A stretch of 64,000 nucleotides of DNA from the NCBI RefSeq assembly GCF_033115175.1, contig NC_084827.1, positions 144,205,701-144,269,700 of the forward strand. Reading direction: 5' to 3'. The translations under genes were made by a program, and so were the position numbers. The notes under the pieces were generated by a model that saw nothing but the letters and a program-made list of their open reading frames with translations, made no database searches and was not told where the DNA came from. The DNA is from Lepus europaeus. Taxonomy: Eukaryota > Chordata > Mammalia > Lagomorpha > Leporidae. Positions 1 through 13,552 of this stretch are shown here, in pieces (position 1 is the first letter of the stretch; every line of letters begins with the position of its first letter).

Positions 1-3000
1 AGGATTTGCAGGCCGTATACAACTGATCCACACTGCTGCTGTGTGAAAGCAGGGATAAACAGTACATAAATGAGCAAGCATTCCGGTGTTCCAGCTTCAT
101 TTATGGTCACTAAAATTTGAATTCCACATAACTGGCATGTGTCACAAAATATTCAGTTTTCAAACACTAAAATACATAAAAACAATTCTTAAAACAGGAG
201 CCACACAAAAAGCAAATGGCAGTCTATGCCCTTCCATATTCAAGTGGGAGAAATAGATCCGAAGTGAAATATTTGCAGTGATAATTGCTATAGGTGGGAA
301 GAGAGTCAGGATAATGTTGCAAGGAGATGATAGCTGGAGTGGACAGGTCCTTGCTGATAAGTTCAGAGCTAAGGATGAGAATGAGCCCATCTTCTGAAGA
401 GATGGAGAAAGAGTGTGAAGGAGGAAGAGCTAGTGGAAAGGCCCTGGGGCAGAAAAGGACTTGGAAATTTGTAGGAAGACAAAGGACATATGTATGGCTG
501 AAGCTCGATGAGCCTATCACAAAGTGATCTGACATGAGGTTGAAAAGAGAGAACAGATTTTAAAGCATAATCATAACGGGAAGTCATGAGCAGTGTTAAG
601 CAGGGACGTGGCACAATGGCTCACTATTAAAAAAAAAAAAAATCACTGTGATGGAATGGACTGGGGTAGTCACAGCTCTGCCTGAGTGGTGATCATGATA
701 AACAGAAGTGGATGGATGAAGAGATGACATCAAGTTTTCCAAAGGCTCACTGTGAGCTGTTTCCTGTGGATCACTATTAGGTGCTTGCTGAGGTCCTTTG
801 AGAAGCACACGAGATCGGATTAGACATGGGAGAGTCATTGTAGCTGTAAGAGAATCATAGGGAGGCATCTGAAGGGAACTGGGAGAGACATTAGGTGGGT
901 TCAGCCCTTGTGCAGGAAAGGAAGGCTGGGGAAAGCCATAAATATGACACCGTTCCAAGAAAATTTCAGCAAAGTCAATGGGGAATGTTCAAGTCAAAGT
1001 CCCCCAGCAGAGGAGTCCTTTGTATCCCTGCTATGTTCAGTTGCTGGCTGGGAGCAATCAATGGAAGTGCAGCCCAGAACATGGTGATAGATTTCGAAGC
1101 ACAGTAGCTAGGGCTCTCAGTCAGTAATGATCCCTGCAGGTAAGGATCTGAAAGGTATGTGTTCATGGGTGCCACATAAAGAAAATAGGGGAATGCAAGA
1201 TTACCTAAAAATTGCTGGCTTGAGTAACTGAATGGTGGTGAATTTACTGAGAGGGTGAATAACAGCAGGATCAGTTTGAAGGAAAAGACCAGATGTTGCA
1301 TTTGGGGTAGATGTCTTATAGACATCCAAATAGATTGAATAGCAATTGAGTGTATCTGGAGTTCAAGAACAAAGTTCCTTGCTAAAGGTATAAATTTGGA
1401 AGCTAAAAGCATGTAAAGCAATGAGACTGGATGAGATTGTAGGAAAAGAGGGCCCCGGAGGTAAGGTTAGAAAAAAGAGTAGACCTTTTTTTCCGGGAAA
1501 TTCTGCCCTTCTGGAGAATCCAATTTCCCACCCCTTCCATGCTAGTGGACAGAGGTGGGAGAGCCGATCCAAATAGGAACCCCACTGCAGGCACTAGGTG
1601 GAGGGCCAGTATGTCAGAGAAGGGGGAGAAAGAAGGAAATAACATAAAAAGAGACAAGCCACGCTGGGGCAAGGGACTCCCAGCTCTGGGACACGTTCTC
1701 CACAGAGGAGCTTTTGTCATCTATTGCAAATAAACTCACTTTGATTTTTGCACTCTCTCTCTCAGACTCTTCTCTTTATTTCCACATTGAGCAATAAGTC
1801 TGTGGAGCAAGGCCCCCAACCAGGACCCAGCAAGATTATCTGCAGAAATAGCAGATAAAAAAAATGAAACAGGGTGAAACATGGACTCCAACATGTAGAG
1901 TTCAGGACCAGAAGGAAAAACCAATTGGAATGGGGTGGGGGTGAGGGGAGCCAGGAGAGCATGGAGTTATAGGAACCAAGAAGACAGGGTGTCACTTATG
2001 TCAATTACCCATTAAATTTTGTAATGTGGGAGCTCCTGGTGACCTTGCCAAGATCTAAGGCAGTGCTGTAGCGAAGATGCAAACCCAGATAAAAGTGGAT
2101 TGCAGAAGGAATGGGAAGTGAGAGACTGGCTAGAACTCTCTAGAGAAGACTTACTGTGAAACATAGAGAAGCAGGGCCTTGCTGAGGAAAGAGAGCCAGA
2201 GAAAGGAGTTTTAGGGTGAGAATCACGAGCAGGTTATGCTAGTGGAAGTGGCCCAATAGTTAGAGGTTGATGATGCAGGTGGAAAAGGAGGCAACTGAAA
2301 GAATGAAATACTTGACAAAGCAAGAGGGTGCTAGGGCCAGGGCACAAGTGGCGGGATTGCTCTTTGATCAGCACAAAGCAAAGATAAACTTGAGTTCAGG
2401 CAGCTTGGTTGATTTCCTGGTGGGAAGAAGAGGACATTTTGATCAGATGGCTTCTGCTTTCTCAATTTAGACTAAAGCAAGTTCAGCGCCTAACAAAAAG
2501 AAGATGAGGAAAGAAAAAGATTTGGAGAATGGGGGTAAAGAATGAATTATTTCCCTTGAGAAATTGAAAAGCAAACTTTCTTCAGGAATATAGCAGGATT
2601 TCCAGGAAGGGATGAGTGTCCATTTGAAGATTTTAATCATTATCATATGGATGACAAACACATCATCCTGGCTATGTAACTTTTATCCAGCAACATGCAA
2701 TTGGTTCAGTGTATGTCCTGAGAAAGTAGACAATCAGACTACCTGTGGTTGGGATTCAACCAAGTAACAAAACACAAGAGACAGGGCAACAGGGTAGAAT
2801 ATATTTGTAAGTGATCAGTTATCACGATGGACTCCAAGCTGGGTAAGGATGGAAGTAAATGCATAAAAGACATGAAAGAGAGTGAAAATGTAGTGAAATT
2901 AACATATTATAAGTCTCAGTGAGGTGGAGAAATTATTCAAATAAGAATATTAGAGTAAGTAAGACCGAAGGACTGAAGTTGATGGTCAGAGGGTGCAATC

Positions 3001-4017
3001 CTCAAATTCAAGATTCCAGAGATCATTCAATGACTGTAACGGCAAGATTCTGGGATGGAAGAAAAGCCAATGAGTTGAAAAGTTTAAGGGAATGGCAAGC
3101 TAACTTGCAAGACGAGTGATCCCCATAGATGAAAACATGAATAAGAAGGAAGTAGGTATATAAAGACAATGAAACAGAAGCTAATGTCATTGATAACTGA
3201 TGATCCAAACTGTCTTAGAAAACTACATTGAGGAGAAAAGGAGAGATACTCTACCCAGATGTATGCCTGGAGTTAAAGTTACCTAGGGCTTAGGAAGACA
3301 AAGAAGGAAAAGCTTTTTGGAAACACTAATGAGAAAAGAGGACCCCGCCCCCGCCTGGCTCTGGTATATGTAGGAACTAGAAGGGAAAACAGTTTCCACT
3401 GGAGAAAGTTACAGTGGAAACAGGACCTCTGGGTACAGGCAGGATTCACTAAAACAAAAACAAAAGTGAAGTAACATATACAAGGGAATTAAAGAGTCTG
3501 GTGGAGGTGTTTGGAAGTAATGGGAAGAGTGAGTGGTGGGCTCAGAATAATGGACATTTGAGCAATGCGGGAATGTGTGACAGTGGACAACTTGGGGAAC
3601 TGGGGCTGTGGGAGTAATCACGATAAACAGGAGCCCGAGACATGAGGAGAGAAGTCCTAGTGATGTGTTAATGCAAAGCTCAGCCCTCCGCTAGACATTG
3701 AGCTCACCAGCATTGGTACTTCCACTCCGGCTGCTCTCGATTCCATCAGTGTGGTGGACTGGGGAAAAGGGAGGGCCTCACAGGAAGCACAGCATGCGGG
3801 AGCCTTTTTGAATGACCACACCCTGCTGCAGCTTTTGTGGACATAAAGGATAATCCCGACTCTCCTGTGTGGGAGCTTGAGGGGAAAGGAAAGAAACTAT
3901 CATGTGAGTCAGAGTCCTAGCCCAGACCTGATTCAGCTCAAGGCTGGGCCCCTCATGTTCTCCCTAAGGTGAGATAGAGAAGAACTCGTTATTGTTGAGG
4001 AAAAAGAAATAACTTGC
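1..4017. other. Intergenic, no gene seen
   Basis: Mostly decayed repeat-like sequence, including a fragment of the intron 1 repeat family at 1318-1445. Short open frames occur on both strands, but none has splice context or a recognisable product. Confidence 0.6.
1318..1445 (+). repeat. Fragment of the same old repeat as intron 1
   Basis: The phrases gacatccaaatagattg, tctggagttcaag, tataaatttggaagc and aatgagactggatgagatt line up with the same consensus segment as 17530-17640. Confidence 0.4.
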
Positions 4018-4289
4018 TTTTTAAAGATTTATTTATTTATTTGAAAGGCAGAAAGATAGGGGCAGGGGGTCTTCCATCCAATGGTTCACTCCCCAAATGA
4101 CCGCAATGGCCAGAGCTGGGCTGATCTGAAGCCAGGAACCAGGAGCTTCTTCCAAGTCTCCCATGTGGGTGCAAGGGCCCAAGCACTTGGGCCATCTTCC
4201 ACTGCTTTCCCAGGCCATAGCAGAGAGCTGGATCAGAAGTGGAGCAGATGGGACTCAAACTTTGCCCTCTGGGCCACAGCACTGGCCCC
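4018..4289 (-). mobile_element. CSINE, minus
   Basis: T-rich start (taaagatttatttattt) and end ccacagcactggcccc. The imperfect flanking repeat aaataactt is seen on both sides. Confidence 0.9.
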
Positions 4290-6590
4290 AAATAAATAAC
4301 TTTGTAATCATACTCTGGGGAAAGATTCCTCAGAAACCCATAGACAAAGCATTCTCTCAAACCCAAGACAAAGTATGAGAACAAGAGGAGTCTGGTTGAT
4401 TTTTTTATTTACAAAATCTAAATGAGCTGGAATAGTTTTTTTAAAAAAATATCCAGTGTGGTGTGCATAACCCTACCAAAATGACACTGGTAGAAGAATG
4501 TCTAAACAGCCAAGGAAATAGCAGCTCAGCTCTAGGTACATAAACATGAACCTCCTAACACAACCTCTGAAACGATGATACAGAATGACAAAATAATAAA
4601 TAAAAGTACATGAAACCCATGCTACCTGCATAAGTAAAAGAGACAACCAGACTTCACAACAGCTGGAAGTAAAAACCAAACACCAAATCTCAGCAAGCTG
4701 CGATCCAGGCTCCTGCCACGAACTTTAACTGGGATGAAGAGCAGCCCGGAGAAAATACACGCAAGAGAGAAAAAGAAGTGCCGGCAAGCCTATGACGGAT
4801 CTGATACAGTCAGCGACGAAGCGAAAGCCCGCTCTACGTGATAAATACCGGAGAAGAGTCTTAGTAGATGACAGCACTTACTCCACATACAGACGTGCAC
4901 GTGGTTCATGATGGCAATCTATGAGATACATTTCTTCTGGAAACGCAGGAGAAGAAAAAAAGGAATGGAGAGGCACTCTTTGGAGCTTGGTGATGAGGAA
5001 AAGAAGATTAAAGAAATTTTAGTGTCCAGTGAAGCCAAAGTTAAAAAAGCTTTGAAAATGTGCAATTTACACACGGACTTGAGTGTGTGCAGACAGGTGC
5101 AGAGGCACACATGTGGATACAAGAACCACCCTTGAAGAAACAGTATTTCACTGCAGAAGAGAGCACTCTTGAATTTGGAATGTTGTAACCCACGTTAAAT
5201 CGTTGAAATGAACAGGTCATGGTTCTCCAGAGGAACAGACCAATAGGATAGGTGGTTTGATGGGTGGGTGGATGGATGGACAGATGGATGGATAGATAGA
5301 TAGATGGATAAAAGAAGGCATTGGCCACATGATTAAGGGGGTGAGAAGCCCCAGGATCTGTCACCTGTCACCCAGGAAGGACAGTAATATGGTCCAAAGG
5401 CCTGAGAGCTGCAGAGTCTACTCTAGAGATTCTTCTCTGAAGGCCTCAAGCTGGGAGTGCCATGGGCGTGTGGAGAGCAGGTGCCGGCTCAGCAGCCAGG
5501 CGGAGAGCCGGAAAGCCCACCCTTCCTTCACCTTCTTGTTCCTTTCAGGCCCTCAGAGAATTTCATGACACCCACTCACGCTGCGGAGGGCGATGTACTC
5601 AGCTGACTGATTCAGACGCTAATCTTCCAGATATACCCTCACAGGTGCTTCCAGAAATGACGCTTAGTTAGATACCTGCACATCTCATGAGCTGGTCAAT
5701 ACAGAAATCGCACTATTACAGCCAAAGCAGAGCAAACACATAGAACTCTAGTACAAGAAGAAGACAGGGCTACTTCATTTTAATGAAAAGTGCTCCCTCC
5801 TCTCTCCCAATAAAGAACCAACGCAAAAGAAAACTATGACATAAACTCCCAAGTGAAGTAAATATCCTCAGGAAGAATTTAGGAATATTAAAAACATCTT
5901 GAACTAGAAGTTTAAAATAGAAATAAACAAAAACAGGAGGAAATAAAAAGAGTATATTCAACTCAAGGAAAAATGTTTTTAAAAAAAGCCATTGAAGAAA
6001 TGAAGAGCATGTTGCAAAATTTTCAGGGAAAATGCAATCAAATGAATTTGTAATGAGGAGCATTGAGAAAGGCAGGCAAATAACTCAGATAATGAAGATG
6101 GAATGCAAAACTTAAAGTGACTAACTTCAGAGAGAAATATATGATTTAACATCACAAATCACAATGGTTATGTAATGGGTATGAATTCTATTCACCAAAT
6201 AACTCAGCAGAAAACTTTGTAAAGCACAAACTGTATACGACACAACAAAGAAATACTGGTAGAAATACCCTTCTAACAGAGACCTTCAATACATTCCTTT
6301 AGTACAAAATGGAATCAGTATCAGAAAAAACAAAAAACTAAAGGGAATAAGCACCTCTAAGTGTCATAAGCATAATGTAGATTCTATGGCTAGATTTACT
6401 TAACAAAGAAGATTAAATGCCTTAAAACAAAGTTATCAAGAGAAGTGCAAACCTCATATGAGAAAAAGTTGAAAGCATCCCTGAAAGATATAAAAATAGA
6501 GTTAAACATATGAAAAAATGTTCCTTAACATCAGAAATATATGTTATCTCTATGTTAACTTATTAAATGAATACAGTCTCATTAAAAATA
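4290..6590. other. Intergenic, old repeats only
   Basis: Holds the repeat at 5219-5700 and A-rich decayed sequence after it. A small CpG-bearing patch at 4780-4850 has no open frame or promoter-like signal. Confidence 0.5.
5219..5700 (+). repeat. Old interspersed repeat with embedded GGAT/GATA microsatellite
   Basis: It starts ggttctccagaggaacagacc and continues through cacatgattaagg, gagaagccccaggatctg, gaaggcctcaagctggg-type text, and caccctcacagg. This is a familiar old mammalian repeat layout. A (GGAT)n/(GATA)n tract sits at 5255-5310. Confidence 0.45.
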
Positions 6591-6591
6591 T

Positions 6592-6885
6592 CAACAGGTG
6601 AGTGTGAACATTTAGCCCGAGTCGTTCAGAAGCCCACATCCCACATCAGAGCACCTGGGTTCAGTGCCCGGCTCTGGCCCGGGCCTCCAGCTTCCCACCA
6701 ACGCAGACCCTGGGAGGCAGTGGTGACCACTAAAGTAACCAGTTCCTGCCATCCGTGTGGCAGACTTGGATTGTTACCCTGGCTCTGGGACCGGGTGTTG
6801 AGGGTACTTGGGAAGTGCACCCATGGATGGGAACTCTCCCTTTGCCTCTCTGTCTCTCCACCTCTCAAATAAATAACGAATTTTT
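6592..6885 (+). mobile_element. Older CSINE subfamily, plus
   Basis: The phrases cccacatcagagcacctggg, cagaccctgggaggcag and tctcaaataaataacg mark a diverged CSINE relative with a CT-rich tail. Confidence 0.65.
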
Positions 6886-7184
6886 AAAACACTAGCAGGC
6901 TTTTTTTCTTTTTAATGGGACCAGACAAGCTACTATTGAAGTTCATATGGAAAATAAACATGAAAAATAGCCATGAAAACAATAAAAAGAAAAATCCATA
7001 GGCAAAGCCTAGCCTGACCAGTTCGTTAACATATACTATAAATCAGTTTGTTTATCTACTCAATATACGTGGTCCATGAATAGAAAAATAGACCAGTAGG
7101 ATGAAAACGAGTCCCAGAAATAAATTCATTTGGAAATTTAGTATATTTAATAAAGATCTTATCTCAAATAACTAGGGAAAAGGA

Positions 7185-7501
7185 TTTTTTTTTTTTTTTT
7201 TTGGACAGGCAGAGTTAGACAGTGAGAGAGAGAGAAACAGAGATAAAGGTCTTCTTTTTTCCGTTGGTTCACCCCCCAAGTGGCTGATCCGAAGCCAGGA
7301 GCCAGGTGCTTCCTCCTGGTCTCCCACACGGGTGCAGGGCCCAAGCACCTGGGCCATCCTCCACTGCACTCCCAGGCCACAGCAGAGAGCTGGACTGGAA
7401 GAGGAGCAGCCGGGACCGAATCCAGTGCCCCAACCAGGACTAGAACCCGGGGTGCCGGCGCTGCAGGCGGAGGATTAGCCTAGTGAGCCAGAGCGCCAGC
7501 T
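7185..7501 (-). mobile_element. CSINE (second subfamily), minus
   Basis: The gacaggcagagttagacagt tail and the aggattagcctagtgagcca head define the subfamily. The 9-bp target duplication ggaaaagga lies at 7176-7184 and 7502-7510. Confidence 0.92.
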
Positions 7502-7530
7502 GGAAAAGGATATTTTAATAAATACTGGTT

Positions 7531-7759
7531 GGGGCCAGAGCTGTGGCATGCGTCCCATGTGGGCCCCGGTTCAGGTTCCTGCTGCTTCACTTCCGGTCTG
7601 GCTCTCTGCTGTGGCCTGGGAGGGCAGTGGAGGATGACCTAAGTCCTTGGAACCCTGTACCCACGTGGGAGACTTGGAAGAAGCTTCTGGCTCCTGGCTT
7701 CGCATTGGCACAGCTCCAGCCGTTGCGGCCATCTAGGGAATGAACCGGCAGATGGAAGA

Positions 7760-7803
<44 letters not shown>

Positions 7804-7848
7804 TCTGCCTTTCAAATAAATAAATAAATCTTTGAAAAAAAAAAAAGT
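7531..7848 (+). mobile_element. CSINE, plus
   Basis: Head ggggccagagctgtggc, then a (CT)n at 7761-7798, then a caaataaataaataaatc tail. It lacks about 25 bp of the head region. It lies 30 bp from the previous SINE. Confidence 0.9.
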
Positions 7849-8192
7849 TGGTTTCTCATCAAGAATTGAACCCTAACATTGATTTATCATTTATCAGATA
7901 AGTAAACTTACACACACAAAAAACATCCCTTCATGATCATAACACCCAACAAACTAGAAATAGGCCAGAGCATGGCAAGTCTCTTGAAAAAACAGAACAA
8001 ACTTCATACTTTGTGTGAAACACAGAAAGCTTGAAGTTGGGGTCAGGAGTGGAGCTAGGACTCAAACTGTGGTACTGCAGTGTGGGATGTGAGCATCCCG
8101 AGGGCATCATCATTCTGCACCAAATACTCACCTTTATATATCTGACAGTAGCAATTAACAAACCAACATTGAAATTTAGAAGACAATTCCAG

Positions 8193-8426
8193 AGGCCAGC
8201 ACTGTGGCATAGTAGGCTAAGCCTCCATCTGTGGTGCCGGCATCTCATATGAGCCTCGGTTGGAGTCCTGGCTGCTCCTCTTCCATACAGCTTTCTGCTA
8301 ATGGCCTGGGAAAGCAGTGAAAAAAGTGGCCCAAGTGTTTGAAGTGGAAGAAGCTCTTGGCTCCTGGCTTCGGATCAGCGCAGCTCTGGCCATTGCAGCC
8401 ATCCTGGGGCTGGGCCAGCATATGGA

Positions 8427-8477
<51 letters not shown>

Positions 8478-8519
8478 ACTCTGCCTTTCAAACAAAGGAA
8501 TAGATCTTTTAAAAAAAGT
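8193..8519 (+). mobile_element. CSINE, plus
   Basis: Head aggccagcactgtggcatag, then a 42-bp (CT)n (8431-8473), then an A-rich tail. It is inserted in the old L1 remnant. Confidence 0.92.
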
Positions 8520-9071
8520 AAATAAATATTGGTGAGACAACAAGTTTGCCATTTGGAAAAAGACAAAATTAGATTCTTATCTCATACCACTATCAAGAAT
8601 GAACTCCAAACAGACCAGAAATATAAATGTCAACCAGGACCACATAAATACTAGAATAAGCTGTGTATGATTTTTCTATTTTCTTTTATGACTCAAAATG
8701 CGATTGCCATAAGTAAAATGTACAAATTTGACAGTGTTTAATAAACTTTTGACTAGCAGCAATAAATAAATAAAGATAAAAGACAAATTACAAATTGGAA
8801 GAAAATATTTGCAACAAATATTTCAGACGAATAACTTAAAAATTGAGGGGGGGGGATGAAAAACCCATTATAGAAATATATCAAAAAAAGTAGATTCAGA
8901 CACACACACAGCAAAATACCATAGTCTCATTGTGTTAAGCAAGTGAAATATATTTCTCTTAAATTTGGAGGTCCAAAAGCAAGGTTCTAGGAAACCTGCT
9001 TTCTACTGAAGGCTTTGTTACTGGCATGCAAATAGCTGCCTTCTTGCTGTGTTTGCACATGGCCAACAGAA

Positions 9072-9284
9072 ATGACCCAAGCCTTGCGACTCTGCTCCCC
9101 TCCTGGGAGACTCAGATAGATCTCTAGGCTCCTAGATTGACCTTGGCTCATCCCCAGCCATTGCTACCATTTGGGGAGTGAACCAGAAGATGGAAGTCTC
9201 TCTTTCCTCTCTCTCTCTTTCCTTCCCATTCTGTCCTTCCCTGTCTCTCTCTGTCACTCTGTCTTTCAAATAAATAAATAAATA
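9072..9284 (+). mobile_element. 5'-truncated old CSINE, plus
   Basis: Only the 3' two thirds remains (gacccaagcc onward, ggagtgaaccagaagatgg, ttcaaataaataaataaat). Confidence 0.75.
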
Positions 9285-9335
9285 GACTATGGTGCACTGA
9301 CACAATAGAGTGCTATTCAGTTGTAATTAATTAAT

Positions 9336-9360
9336 GAAAGAAAGAAAGAAAGAAAGAAAG
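9336..9360. repeat. (GAAA)n microsatellite
   Basis: Six GAAA-type units inside the old L1 remnant. Confidence 0.9.
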
Positions 9361-9574
9361 CTAGCTCTTAAAAATGAGATCACTTTCTATGAACTATAAA
9401 ATGATTTCCAGGATGTGTTGCTTAGTGAAGAGCATGAAATGAAAACATTTTTATAGTATGTCATCTTTTGCATAAGGAAAAATGGGAAATGAGAAAATAT
9501 ACACGTATCTGATAATTTGTGCCAACAGAAACACAGAGAACATGAACCAGAAATTGTTAGATTAGTTCTCCAGA

Positions 9575-10110
9575 GGAACCAAGTGGGGACTGGGTGGTGC
9601 TTTCGGCTGAAGAACAAATCACCAAGGATATTTGGGTCCCAGTCCCCAGACCCTGTGAATGGTACCGTATATGGTATCCTATAAGGATATTTGCAGAGGT
9701 GGTTAAGAATCTTGAGAGAGAGATATTATCTAGAATTGTCCAGGAGACCCCAGTGTAATCACAAGTATCCTGTAAGAAGCAGGAAGGAGACTGACTGCAT
9801 GTAAAAGAGAAGGCCATGTGGTAGGAGCAGAACCAGAGGGATGTTATCTAGCTCCTTTTGGAAGTGGAGGAAGGGGCCCTGAGCCAAGGAGTGGAGAAAC
9901 ACAGCTCCGGATACTGGAAAAGACAAGGAAACAGGTCCTCTCTCCTCTAGAACCAGAAGGTGCACATCCTTGTTAACACCGTGGTTTTAGCCTCATAAGA
10001 CCTAGCTCCTACTTCTGGCCTGCAGAACTACAAAGAGAATAAATTTCTGTTACTCGGCACCACCAAATTTATGGCTATTGTCACAGTGGCAGCAGGGAAG
10101 TTATACAGGT
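9575..10110 (+). repeat. Old interspersed repeat, plus orientation
   Basis: The phrases gaatggtaccgtatatgg, aggagaccccagtgtaatc and ggcctgcagaac...gagaataaatttctgtt match a common old mammalian repeat. The copy at 19110-19570 is the same family in reverse. Confidence 0.5.
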
Positions 10111-11384
10111 GGTGAGCAAGGGGCAGTGAGAAAGGGATAGAAAAAGAGAATGACCATTTTGAAAATAAATAAACTTCTGACTACTGAAACTAGTTAATGT
10201 TTCATGCACCAATATCCATAGGAGTAAAAACATACAAACATACGTATATACATATAAAAATGGGAGGAGAATCCTAACTGTGACAAACAAAACAAAACCT
10301 CATTATATGAGTCATTCAAATAACCATACTGAAGTACCTTCAGAGCACAATATGTGGTTACAAAAATCTTTAAGTGAAAGATAAAAAAAGAAGAGCAAAA
10401 AAAAATTCAACTCTAGTTAGTCAAGTTTTCAAGGTTAGCAATTCTGAAACTACTTTTTGTATGTTCTAGGACAGAACGAGAAGTAAACATATTGCATATA
10501 AGGAGAACAGGAGAACGAGCTCTCTCACTGTTGGAAAGGCAGTATGTACACTGAAAGTAAAAGGCTAAAATGTGGCGGTCACTCGGAACTGGAAATACTG
10601 ATGTGAAATGCATGAAGAGAAATAGGAAACGATAAACAGTGATAGGTAGATAAGGACAAGTAGAAATATAGAGATAGGTGTGTTTATATACATAGTCATG
10701 TGCTGCCAATGACAGGTAACAGTCAAATAATAGTAGCCCTGTAAGATAATCATGATTCAATGAGCTTATTTGGGTTGATTTATGTTCGTTATCTAAATTT
10801 CGTTGTACGTTAGGAGGACTATGAATCTATGTGTAGTTATCTTTTCCCTCACAAATTCTGGAGTTCACTGGCGGACAGGCAACCCCCCTTCAAAACCAGT
10901 GCTTCATATTTTCTTCCATGATTAACTGCTTCTTAGGAGGCCCTATCTCTGTGCTGAGAGAGTAACAGCCGGGATCTTCAGGCACAAACTAATGATTTCT
11001 TTCATTCTGTGGGAGAAATTGTTTATAGGAGATAACGAAGTTTTGGTTCATGTATAAATAATGTCTCTGACCTCAGTTTTTACTAAAATTAGAGTATCAA
11101 AAAATTTTAAGCACAGACAGTATTTTAAGGAAGCAAATATGTTAAAGTGGTCATTGATAGCTGTATGAATTTGAAAGCTTACAAAGTACTGTCATTGGCA
11201 AACTCATTTACGCCCACAATGTCTGGTCTTTCTTCTTTTTCCTGCCTCGGAGGAAGAAGTGAGCCTTCAGCATTGGCCTAGCCCTTGTTCCAAACTCTGG
11301 ATCCACAGAATACTGCTCCAGCACCACTCACCTCCTTCCCACATCATCTGCTCTCCCTCTCCACTAGCTCCTTCCCCCAGGCTA

Positions 11385-11408
11385 TAAAAAAAAAAAAAAA
11401 AAAAAAAA
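11385..11408. repeat. Poly(A) run of about 24
   Basis: A pure A tract inside old repeat sequence. I did not find the tail of a discrete element. Confidence 0.9.
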
Positions 11409-12087
11409 CCATGACAAACTCCCACAGCCACCTGCATGCTCCTGTAGCCATTGCCACTTCTCAGTTTCCCTTCAAAGAATCCTCTGCTGTCATCTCCACC
11501 TGCTGTGCAGGAATGACTGCCCACAGGTCAAACTTCCGGGGGGGAGGGCGCTGCTCTTGCTAGGTCTTCCAGCTGCATTTATAGGGCTCAAGGCAGTGCC
11601 CAGGACACCGTGAGCACTTGATACATGTTATCTGCTGCTGTTATGATTAGAACCTATGCCTCACCAGGCGCAACAGGGAGTCTGAAAGAAAATGGTATTG
11701 AAAGTTGCATAAACTATGGCAATGAGCCCTTGCTGCCTGGTTCACAATGGGTTTCCTGGGGAATTCCTCACTGTATGAGTCTAGATGGGAAGCAGAGACT
11801 GTGCCTCACTAAGACGTTTTTAAGGAGTAAATAAAAGGCAGACAAGGGACTCCCTTGCAGCTAGGCTTTGCAGCACACAGTTCAGGCTTGATCACTTAGA
11901 CATGGCAATGCCAAGCGGGGAACTGTGGTGCAGTTACGCCCCCTGGTGGGCAGTCCTAACAGCAGCATCTACTGTGGACTGTGCAAGATTAGCAGCTGTC
12001 TCACAGGGTGTTTTAGCAACATGACTGCGGCCCCCTTTTTTTCCAAGCCTAAATCACTAGCCTCTCCCAAAATGCTGTAAACCATCA

Positions 12088-12088
<1 letters not shown>

Positions 12089-12121
<33 letters not shown>

Positions 12122-12122
12122 C
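12089..12122. repeat. (TA)n microsatellite
   Basis: About 16 pure TA units, followed by a decayed AT-rich tail to about 12165. Likely polymorphic. Confidence 0.95.
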
Positions 12123-13552
12123 ATTTATACATATACATACTATATATCTATATCAATATATATAATTTTCCTGCTTCTATCAGCGTGGGTTAGTTTTCCC
12201 TGGTCCAATTCAACCTGCCAGATTGGTACAGAAGACCAGATGTCTATGGTTTAATAAAGTTTGTGTACATTACTTCTAGTTTATTTTACTGGTTTATTGA
12301 TTTGCAGGATTTTTGTTGGTGGTGGTGTTGGTAGTTTGCCTTTTTCTCCTTCCTTTCCTGCTCTCCCTTTTTTGGTGTGTGAATCAGGACAATCAAATTT
12401 TAACCGACAGGAATCTATCCTTAAGTAGAGCAAATAAGAAGAGAATAAGCGTTAAGAGTAACGGATCAGAGGGAGAGTCACAAAATCAGGTGCACTGTAG
12501 GAGAGCATCACAACAGAACAGTAATGATGTGAATTGGTTTTATTTTATCAATGAGGAGCTTGAAGCAAGGAACACACAGCTAAGTGCTGGGCTATCCCTA
12601 ACTGTGTCCTCAGTTTCCTTACCCAGGGCTCTTGCCTTCACCCATATTATACCAAGAAGCAAATGACCAGAAAGCAAACTCAGAGCAGGTTAAATTAGAT
12701 CCAGTTAATTATACTTTCTAGATTTATGATGTAAAGAATTCATATTTTTAAGAAATGTAAATTTAGAGTTTGAGAAATTTTTTACATCTTAGAAAGTACT
12801 TAGAAACTCTCAATGGCTCTGAAATAGTCCTGAATTATTTTTTTTTAAAGAGGCGTCGGTATTCAAATCATGATAAAATTTTAACTTTTCCTGCCTCTGA
12901 TTTTCCTGTCTCCCTGTTCTATTTACTTTGGAAGCTGCAGCTACAAAATGAACCAGTTGGGAAGAAAGCGATATTAGTGTATTTGAACAAAAGGGTCTAT
13001 TTGGCTTGATTGTCATCATCATAAAAATACATTGCAAGTTGTTATCAACCTTCATTTTACAAATGAGGAAACAGAAACCCAGAGAGATTGACTTGGTCAA
13101 AATTAAATAACCATTTAATGGCACAGCCATGAGAAGGTTCATTAAAGAAACTTAAGACATATATTGAGAATTTAATGTGTCAGGCTGAGTAAATAAGATA
13201 TAGTGACAGCTAACTCCCAGGTAACTGGAAATTTCTATATCTAGCAGATTACATCCTAAACCACCATTATTGAAGTTTTCAATTGTACTATACTTTGTAA
13301 TTTTAGCAGTCGACCAATCGTTACTTTCCTACTTATACAAGATTTACATAATCAGATCTGTTTGGAGACCAATCTTGCAATATATCAGAATACAAGGTTT
13401 TTACTCAAAAGCATGTTTTGCATCATTTGTAGATTATTTGAAGTAAAATGGAAAGTTGTGATTCTCAAATGTCCCCAAATGAACAAAAAAATTGACAAGT
13501 TGATTGCATTATGTATAAATCATCAAAACATCGATTAAAGAAGCTATTTTCT

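Larger units (their letters stand above)
6905..9545 (+). mobile_element. Old L1 ORF2/3' end remnant, split by CSINEs
   Basis: Decayed L1 reverse-transcriptase-3' and tail sequence in plus orientation appears at about 6905-7175, 7850-8190, 8545-9070 and 9288-9545. Recognisable phrases include 'ccactatcaagaatgaactccaaacagacc' (split here for length as ccactatcaagaatgaac / tccaaacagacc) and 'agagtgctattcag'. Three CSINEs interrupt it. No frame survives. Confidence 0.6.
10111..13536. other. Intergenic, no gene seen
   Basis: AT-rich sequence with the (TA)n tract and a likely reversed fragment of the intron 1 repeat at about 11310-11600. Nothing coding is recognisable. Confidence 0.5.

Noticed and set aside
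4780-4850. Small CpG-rich patch as a promoter
   Set aside because: Too short, and there is no transcript-like structure next to it.
8431-8473. CRISPR-like or regulatory (CT)n array
   Set aside because: It is the simple CT tract inside a CSINE; there are no spacers.
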